NCBI RefSeq assembly: GCF_030445035.2
Contig: NC_080673.1
Span: 39,676,365-39,740,364 of the forward strand
Source of the DNA: Dasypus novemcinctus
Taxonomy: Eukaryota; Chordata; Mammalia; Cingulata; Dasypodidae
Length of the DNA: 64,000 nt
Reading direction: 5' to 3'
Shown here one piece after another: positions 58,188 through 64,000 of this stretch; the stretch's first letter is position 1, and each line of letters opens with the position of its first letter. A program made the position numbers and the translations under genes. The notes below the pieces were generated by a model. The model was not told the DNA's origin, did no database searches, and saw only the letters and a program-made list of their open reading frames with translations.

Positions 58188-58633
58188 AGGAAGCGGACTT
58201 GGCCCAATGGACAGGGTATCCGCCTACCACATGGGATGTCCACATTTCAAACCCCAGGCCTCCTTGACCCATGTGGAGCTGGCCCATGCACAATGCTGAT
58301 GCATGCAAGGAGTGCCGTGCCACGCAGGGTGTCCCCCGCGTAGGGAAGCCCTACGCGCAAGGAGTGTGCCCTGTGAGGAGAGCCGCCCAGTGCAAAAGAA
58401 AGTGCAGCCTGCCCAAGAATGGCGCCCCACATATGGAGAGTTGACACAACAAGATGACACAACAAAAAGAGACACAGATTCCTGGTGCAGCTGATAAGGA
58501 TAGAAGTGGTCACAGAAGAACACACAGCAAATGGACACAGAGAGCAGACAACTGCAGGGGATGGGGAAGGGGAGAGAAATTTTTAAAAAATAGAAAAGTT
58601 TTTTAAAAAAATTAAATAAAAGCATTAAAAAAG
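58188..58633 (+). mobile_element. DAS-type SINE, long form
   Basis: Flanked by AGAGAAGTCTC (58177-58187 and 58634-58644), 11 bp perfect. Full head and body with an A-rich tail containing extra TTTTTAAAAAA-type runs. Confidence 0.94.
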
Positions 58634-58657
58634 AGAGAAGTCTCATCTAATCAGTTT

Positions 58658-58802
58658 AGGAATTTCCTTTTAGCTCTTTCTTCTTTTTTAATGTAAGCAT
58701 TTATCAAAATGTATGGGACGCAACAAAGGCACTGTTAAGAGGGAAATGTATCGCCCTAAATGCTTACATTAAAAAAGAAGAAAGAGCTAAAAGGAAATTC
58801 CT
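58658..58802. repeat. Perfect 46-bp inverted repeat made of L1 ORF2 sequence
   Basis: Arm 1 (58658-58703) and arm 2 (58757-58802) are exact reverse complements around a 53-bp spacer. Forty-five bases of the arm equal the L1 ORF2 stretch at about 57049-57093. Spacer plus arm 2 form one continuous sense L1 piece. TTTA occurs on both sides. Confidence 0.93.
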
Positions 58803-58959
58803 TTAAAAGGAGAAGTAATGATTTCAGGAGTTAGAAGACAGACTTTTTATCTCTATTTCAGCCAGCCAGCTTCTCCTGAAGAATTCATCAAAAACCTTCA
58901 TCAGAGTTCCCAACTTGCAACCTGCCCTACAAAATTTGGATTTGTGAGACAATTCTTAT

Positions 58960-60190
58960 AAAAATCCCATAATATTTACATATATCTCCTGTCATTTCTA
59001 TTTTTGTAGAAAGCCCTAATACAATTAACTTTACTAAAGATCTACATTTCTTCACAAAATTCCAAGCCACTCTCTCCTGTCTTTTCCTTTCAACCTGCAG
59101 AACTCCCTTTAGTAATTCCTGTATGGCAGGTCTCTGTTGATGAACTCCCTCGGTTTCTGTTTATGTGCAAATAGAGCATTTTAAACTCTCCTTCATTTCT
59201 GTAGGACAGTTTGCCAGATAAAGAATTCTGGGTTGGTAGTTTTTCTCTTCAGGTTTCTGATGAGAAATAAGCACTTAGTAATGACTTGTATGTGACAAAT
59301 CACTTTTCTCTTGCTGCTTTCACAATTCTCTTTATGTCTGGTGTTTAACATTCTGATTAATTTGTGTCTCAGAGTAGGTTGACATGGGTTTATTGTTTTT
59401 GAGTAGAAAGCATGTTGGACATGCATATTTACATCTTTCGTAAGAGTTGGGAAATATTCAGTCATTATTTCCTCAAATATTCTTTCTACCCCCTTTCTCA
59501 TCTCTTCTTCTGGGACACCCATAACATGTATGTTTGTGCTTGTGCGCTTCATACTGTCACTCAAATCCCTGAGCCCTGGTCAATTTTTCCTATTCTCTTT
59601 TCGCTGTTCTTCTTACCATATGATTTCAATTGTTCTATCTTCTAGTTCACTGATTTTTCTGCTTGTGTAAATCAGCTACTGTATGCCTTTAGTGTATTTT
59701 TTAATCTCTATTATTGTGCCTTTAGCCCCTTAATTTCTGTTTTGTTTCTTTTCATACTTTCGAATTCTTCTTTATACTCATACATTATCTTCTTAATATC
59801 CTTTAGCTCTATATCCATATTTTCCTTCATCTACTTAAACTTATTTAGGCCATTTGTCTGGACTTCTTTGACTGATTAGTTATTCCAAATTCTGTTTCTC
59901 CTCTAAAGCTTTCATTTTTTCCCTTGTCTGAGCCATATCTTCCTGTTTCTTAATATGACTTGTAAAGTTTTTACTAATGCCTGGGTATGTGATTATCTTG
60001 ATGAGTAATTTCTGAAGTTCAGTTTCTCTCTCATCTAGGGTTTTATGGTTGATTGGCTTTGTGCTAAGGCTTTTCTTTGATGCTTGCTCCAATTTATTCT
60101 GAACCTTTGGGTAGCCCATGTTTAACTGTTCAGATTTTCTCAGCTTCTTCATTTGATTCTTGCCCTGAATATGCAGTACAATTTTTTAAG
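58960..60190 (-). pseudogene. Decayed L1 ORF1
   Basis: On minus, the N-terminal text SHIKKQEDMAQ (near 59940) leads to coiled-coil text. The RNA-recognition part includes HVMGVPEEEMRKGVERIFEE (near 59500), and the C-terminal part is near 59200. The domain order matches L1 ORF1p, but several frame breaks occur. Confidence 0.85.
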
Positions 60191-61002
60191 ACTGTACTAT
60201 TTGTACAGTTGTTTCATCTCCAGGATGAAGCTTCCCTTCTTCTGTTCCTTCTCCAGGAATCTTGATCTGTTTTGCTTGCTTTGTGCAAAATTTTCTCCCC
60301 AGTTCCTAGAACTTGTTTAACTTCTCTCCCTTACTTGAGGCCCTTTTTTCCTTTTCACTTCTGAGATCCATTCTGTCTTACAGCAGCTTAGTCCCCACCC
60401 TCCTTTTTTTTTTTTTTCCCCTGTGGGTCTTTCCTGATTCCAATTTCTTCCCAGTTAGAGTATCCTGCCCTGTAGACCCAGATGAAGTCAGTCTATCCAG
60501 AAAGGATAATTTTGCATTAAGTGGTCTAGCAAATAGAGACTGGACTGAGTTTGTGCACTTCTTGCCAACAGCTCTGCCATTCTCTCCCCTTTCCCCCTAG
60601 GTGTCCTTTTGTATGTGGCACTTCTTGGTAGCTTGTGTTCCACCCTGGGTCTCTGCAGACTTGGGTCTCTGTGCCTGGTTATGTGTGGGGTTATAACTTG
60701 CTGCTGTGAGTAGTTCTATAGTCTGTATGCACAACAGGAGGGAGTGAGCTGTGCAACTCCCAAGGTGTACAGGATCAAGTAATGGGGAGGGGTCTGGACT
60801 GGTGGGTCTGGAAAGGAAATCTCCTACCTGATCTCGGAGACCATTTTTCTTTTTCTTTGTTTCAGCATTTATGGAGCCTTTCTCCTATCTTTATTATCCT
60901 CCACAGTTCCCAGCAAGTGGGATTTCTGTCCTTTTACTAGTTGATTCTGAGGGGAGACTTTTCCAGAGAATGTTTTACATTGCCATGTTCATGATGTCCT
61001 CA
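60191..61002 (-). promoter_or_regulatory. L1 5' UTR
   Basis: About 800 bp upstream of ORF1 on minus, GC-richer than the flanks (for example CCACCCTGGGTCTCTGCAG), ending at the 5' boundary set by the 13-bp duplication. It looks unlike the monomeric 5' UTR at 29307-30706. Confidence 0.65.
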
Positions 61003-61360
61003 ATTGGACTTATTTCTGGATTCTATCATTATGCCAGTATCGCACTGGCATAATGTTCTGAGATCAAGAAGTGTGAGTTCTCCAATGTTGCTCTTCTTTA
61101 TCAGGATTGTTTTAGCCATTCTTGGTTGCTTGCATTTCCATATGAATTTTAAGATCAGTTTGTCAACTTCAGCAAAAAGGACAGCAGGATTTCTGACAGG
61201 GATAACACTGAATCTGTAGGCCAGTTTGGGGTGTATTTCCACCTTAATAACACCAAATATTCCAATTCATGAACATGAGATGCCTTCCCATTTATTTATA
61301 TCTTCCTTAATTTCTTTCAACAATGTTTATAGTTTTCAGTATATAATTCTTTATTGATAT
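61003..61360 (-). mobile_element. Old L1 ORF2, right part of a split copy
   Basis: TTATTTCTGGATTCTATCAT, CATATGAATTTTAAGATCAG and ACTGAATCTGTAGGCCAG continue the ORF2 text that stops at 53275. Confidence 0.88.
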
Positions 61361-61649
61361 TCTCTATTTGGTGAGACATTATTTTAATATTTTCTTTACT
61401 TCTTTAGACATGGTTTCCTTTAGCACTGTTAGTGTATATAAAATGAAGTTTTGCCTAAGTAACTCCAATGTCTGGACTTCTTGAGTACAGTTTCTATTAA
61501 TTTCTTTTTTTCCTGTGCATGAGCCATACTTTCTTGTTTCTGTGCATGACTTTTAATTTTCTGTGGATAACCATACTTTTTAAATAAAACTGCATTGAAG
61601 TATATCTTACATACACACACATACATAAACAGTGAGTGTATCGTAAAAG

Positions 61650-62048
61650 TAGTGGGAAGTGGATGTGGCTCAAGCAGTTGGGCACCCACCTACCATATGG
61701 GAGGTCCCGGGTTTGGATCCCGGTGTCTCCTAAATAAGATGAGCAAGACAGTGAGTTGACACGATGGGCTGGCACAGCAAGCTGACCCAACAAGTTGATG
61801 CCACAAGATGATGCAACAAAAAGACACAATGAGGAAACACAATGAGAGACACAACAAGCAGGGAGTGGAGGTGGCTCAAGAGATTGGGCACTTCCCTCCC
61901 ACATGGGAAGTCCTGGTTTAGGTTCCCGGTACCTCCTAAAAAGAAGACAAGCACACAGCGAACAGACACAGATAGCAGACAGCGAGGCGAACAATGAAGG
62001 TGGGGGGAGAAATAAAGAATAAATAAAATAAATCTTTAAAAAAAAAAG
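61650..62048 (+). mobile_element. Dimeric tRNA-headed SINE
   Basis: Heads at about 61655-61730 (GTGGATGTGGCTCAAGCAG) and 61866-61940 (GTGGAGGTGGCTCAAGAGA), each followed by a CACAA-rich body, ending in AAATCTTTAAAAAAAAAA. Confidence 0.88.
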
Positions 62049-62061
62049 GTGTGAATTTACA

Positions 62062-62494
62062 GGGATGTGGCTCAAGTGATAGGGCTTCCACCTACCATAT
62101 GGAGGACCTGGGTTCGATCCCTGGGGCCTCCTGGTGAAAAAGAAGAAGAGAAAGCAAACCCACACAGCTAGCCAGTGCCCACGTGAATGCCCATGTGGTG
62201 AGCCAGTGCCTGTATGAGTGCCTATGTGGTGAGTCAGTGCCCCACGCAAGTAAGTCACAGAGCAAGATGATGACACAACAAAAGAGAGACAAGGGGAGAG
62301 TCAAGGTGAAGCACAATAGAAACTAGGATCTGAGGTGGCTCAAGTGACAGGGAATCTCTCTCCCCATCATAGGTCTCCAGGATCGAATCCCAGTGAATCC
62401 TAGAGGAGAGAAAATGAGAAGACAACAAAGCAAAAAACAGTAGGGGGTGGGGGGAATAAAATAAATAAATCTTAAAAAAAACACAAAAAACAGT
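62062..62494 (+). mobile_element. Dimeric tRNA-headed SINE
   Basis: Heads at about 62062-62135 (B box GGTTCGATCCC) and 62330-62400 (GGATCGAATCC). Flanked by TGTGAATTTACA (62050-62061) and TGTGAACTTACA (62495-62506), one mismatch. Same type as 35434-35858. Confidence 0.92.
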
Positions 62495-63380
62495 TGTGAA
62501 CTTACAAATCAGCATGCATACCATCAAACTGGGCTCCAATACATCACCCCACCAATACTGTGCATTCCTATGAAACATTTGTTACAAACTATGAATTAAC
62601 TATAGCCCATATCTTACATTTGTAATATTTTCCCCCAACGCACCTAATTATTAACAGGCTCTGTTAGTATTATATATGTGTTATAGTTCATGAGAGAATG
62701 TTCCCATCTTTATTATCTTAACCACAGTGAAAACTGGCCATTATAAATAGTATAATGTGGCAACTCTGGAAACCAGATTCTCCTTCCCTAGGTGTGCAGT
62801 CTCCTAGCTTCCTAGGAATATGCTAGAGTTTTTCAAGGCCCCTGGCCATCTCATTCTTCAGCTTCTCCTTTTAAGCTTTTTAGTTTATTGTTTGTCCAAA
62901 CTGTTATTCATTGCCTTAGGGAGCAGTGAAGTTAAAACTCTTGCCTGTAATTGTTTTAGACAAATGTACCTGAGGGAAGGCTTTAACATAGGACAAATAA
63001 AGAAAAGTCTTTCTACTGGTGACCTTCATGGACATCAATAATGACAATTTTTTGAGAATGAGGCTTTGATAGAACTCCAGCCCTGTTCTGCTTCCTCTGG
63101 TACCAGGAATGTGGACTTTTATTTTTCAACATTACCACTGAGATGGAGAGGAATGGGAATAGGACAAATTAAAACATTATAAACCTCACTGTTCTTACCG
63201 AGATTCATCTGTTTTTCTTGAATAAATGTTCTGTGAACTGCTGTTAACCTTTGGTTAATTTCCAGAGTTCTAAAAAAGTTGATTGTGACAATTTTTGCTG
63301 TTTTTGTTGTTGTTGTTTTTGCTCTTATGAAGGGGTGAATTTTCAGAGGATTTACTCTGCCATTTTCACTGACATCTTAG

Positions 63381-63774
63381 CAGGTATTTACTGTAAGAAA
63401 ATTTCTTAAGTTCTTCTAAGACTATGAAGTATTTTTTTGTGGGAATTTCTTCTACAACTCGTTCTTCCTGTTCTCACTCAAATAACTGCCAGAGTAGCTG
63501 AACTCAAATTGTAATTTTTAAAAATCAGTTTTTGCTTTTACTACTCACTTTTTGGATATTTGCAGTTAATCTTGTCAGTAATTGCTTAATGATATTAATA
63601 ATTCAACTGGCACAATGAAACAAATATTTCCCACAGGCATTATTGACAAAAAGGTAATTGATAGCTGTATCTACATGAACATATGGATTATGGCTTTTAA
63701 CAGAAGATAAATTGTATTCTAAAATAAACCAATGGCAAATTTAGGGATTAGGCTGATTGCTTTAATATGGGTGC
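63381..63774. other. No recognised feature
   Basis: Intronic unique sequence. The antisense text near 63444-63466 superficially resembles MND1 but is rejected. Confidence 0.5.
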
Positions 63775-64000
63775 TAAAATCAAGCTATTAAGAAGAGATA
63801 TGATGTGGGGGTGTTTTCGGGACTTGGAGTTGTCCTGAGTGGTGCTGCAGGGACAGTTGCCTGACATTGTATGTCCTCCCATGGCCCACTGGGTGGACTG
63901 TGGGAGAGTGTGGGCTATGGTGTGGACAGTGCTCAGAGATGTATTCACCAAGGGCAATGAATGTCTTATGATGATGGAGGAGGTTTTTGTTATGGGGGAG
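63775..64000 (+). mobile_element. L1 3'-UTR fragment, cut by window edge
   Basis: GCAGGGACAGTTGCCTGACA and CCCACTGGGTGGACTGTGGG are the reverse of the tail at 23841-24110, so this copy lies on plus. Its end is outside the window. Confidence 0.8.

Larger units (their letters stand above)
57999..58930 (+). repeat. Old interspersed repeat holding a SINE and a foldback
   Basis: TCATGTGTCAACTTGGCTAA, TTTTGTGGACTTAAG, ATCTACAATCAACTGAGGAG, then after the inserts ACCTGCCCTACAAAATTTGG. This order resembles a widespread mammalian repeat I cannot name confidently. It sits in the ORF1-ORF2 spacer of the L1 at 53276-61002, and a DAS SINE (58188-58633) and the L1 foldback (58658-58802) interrupt it. Confidence 0.5.
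53276..61002 (-). mobile_element. Near full-length L1 with internal insertions
   Basis: Read on minus: 5' UTR (about 61002-60200), ORF1 (about 60190-58960), spacer (58000-57600), ORF2 (57600 to about 54390), and 3' UTR (to 53276). Flanks ATTGAATTTATTT (53263-53275) and ATTGGACTTATTT (61003-61015) form a 13-bp duplication with two mismatches. The host L1 ORF2 text reads across it. A DAS SINE (53538-53925) and an older repeat (57999-58930) interrupt it. Many stops and frameshifts mean it is inactive. Confidence 0.85.
61571..62719 (-). mobile_element. L1 3'-UTR insertion carrying two dimeric SINEs
   Basis: CATTGAAGTATATCTTACAT at the left, and after the SINEs ACAAACTATGAATTAACTAT and CATGAGAGAATGTTCC, which match the reverse of L1 3' UTR text around 53380-53530. 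Confidence 0.6.
61361..63380 (-). mobile_element. L1/HAL1-type 5' region, split
   Basis: The left part (61361-61570) has CTTTAGACATGGTTTCCTTT and CCAATGTCTGGACTTCTTG. The right part (62720-63380) has GTGGCAACTCTGGAAACCAG and ends with CTCTGCCATTTTCACTGACA, a typical L1 5' end in reverse. Another L1 tail with two SINEs lies between. Confidence 0.65.
49486..64000 (-). other. MND1: MND1 upstream intron, incomplete at right edge
   Basis: Everything from the acceptor of the 45-nt exon to the right edge is intronic, because no further MND1 exon was found. It is packed with L1 in the same orientation as the gene (50690-61360), DAS SINEs and two LTRs, listed separately. Stretches 50425-50690 and 63381-63774 hold nothing I recognise. 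Confidence 0.75.

Noticed and set aside
58658-58802. MITE-like DNA transposon with TTTA target duplication
   Set aside because: The spacer and one arm are a continuous L1 ORF2 fragment, so the inverted repeat arose by copying L1, not from a transposase-recognised end.
63444-63466. Possible upstream MND1 exon (VVEEI on minus)
   Set aside because: Only five residues agree, the next codons do not fit, there is no GT donor where the split Arg codon requires one, and an in-frame stop lies just upstream.
1-64000. CRISPR arrays, operons, riboswitches, phage or endogenous retroviral genes
   Set aside because: No regularly spaced short repeats, no ribosome-binding-site-linked gene strings, and no gag, pol or env beyond solo LTRs were seen.

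Overview
This is a stretch of mammalian nuclear genome, almost certainly from a xenarthran and most likely an armadillo (Dasypus). The best evidence is at least 13 long copies of the armadillo DAS-type SINE. Its head resembles tRNA-Ala and is followed by a GC-rich body. Shorter and dimeric relatives with the same head occur throughout. L1 tails, MIR, L2, MER5A and MLT1/MaLR-like LTRs are also present, as expected in a placental mammal. Nothing bacterial, viral or organellar was seen, and nearly all long reading frames are SINE or L1 sequence read through by chance.

Only one functional gene is supported. The last two coding exons of MND1 lie on the minus strand at 49441-49485 and 45234-45340, with consensus splice sites and a 3' UTR ending near 45088. 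MND1 is the meiotic partner of PSMC3IP/HOP2. The gene continues beyond the right edge, so 49486-64000 is intron 6, and 1 to about 45087 is flank downstream of MND1.

Layout: 1-9400, L1 tails and DAS SINEs, with a nested inverted-repeat complex at 5370-6862. 9400-16800, mostly unique sequence with L1 tails and L2 relics. 16800-22060, one solo LTR, DAS SINEs (one dimeric), and MIR/L2 relics. 22060-25931, a processed PTP4A1 pseudogene broken up by later insertions. 26720-34480, an old L1 split by a 5'-complete but internally deleted L1 bounded by a 14-bp target-site duplication. 34975-39275, an antisense ORF1-only 'half-L1'. 39836-45087, MIR, MER5A and a SINE inserted in a SINE. 45088-49485, the MND1 3' end. 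49486-64000, an intron filled with L1 inside L1, including a nearly full-length copy (53276-61002) with a decayed duplication.

No new multi-gene system is visible. What merits a second look is transposon architecture: 5'-UTR monomers, a repeated 3'-UTR module, ORF2-deleted L1 forms, dimeric tRNA-headed SINEs, and a perfect 46-bp foldback made from L1 sequence. Family names rest on recognition by eye, without a database search.
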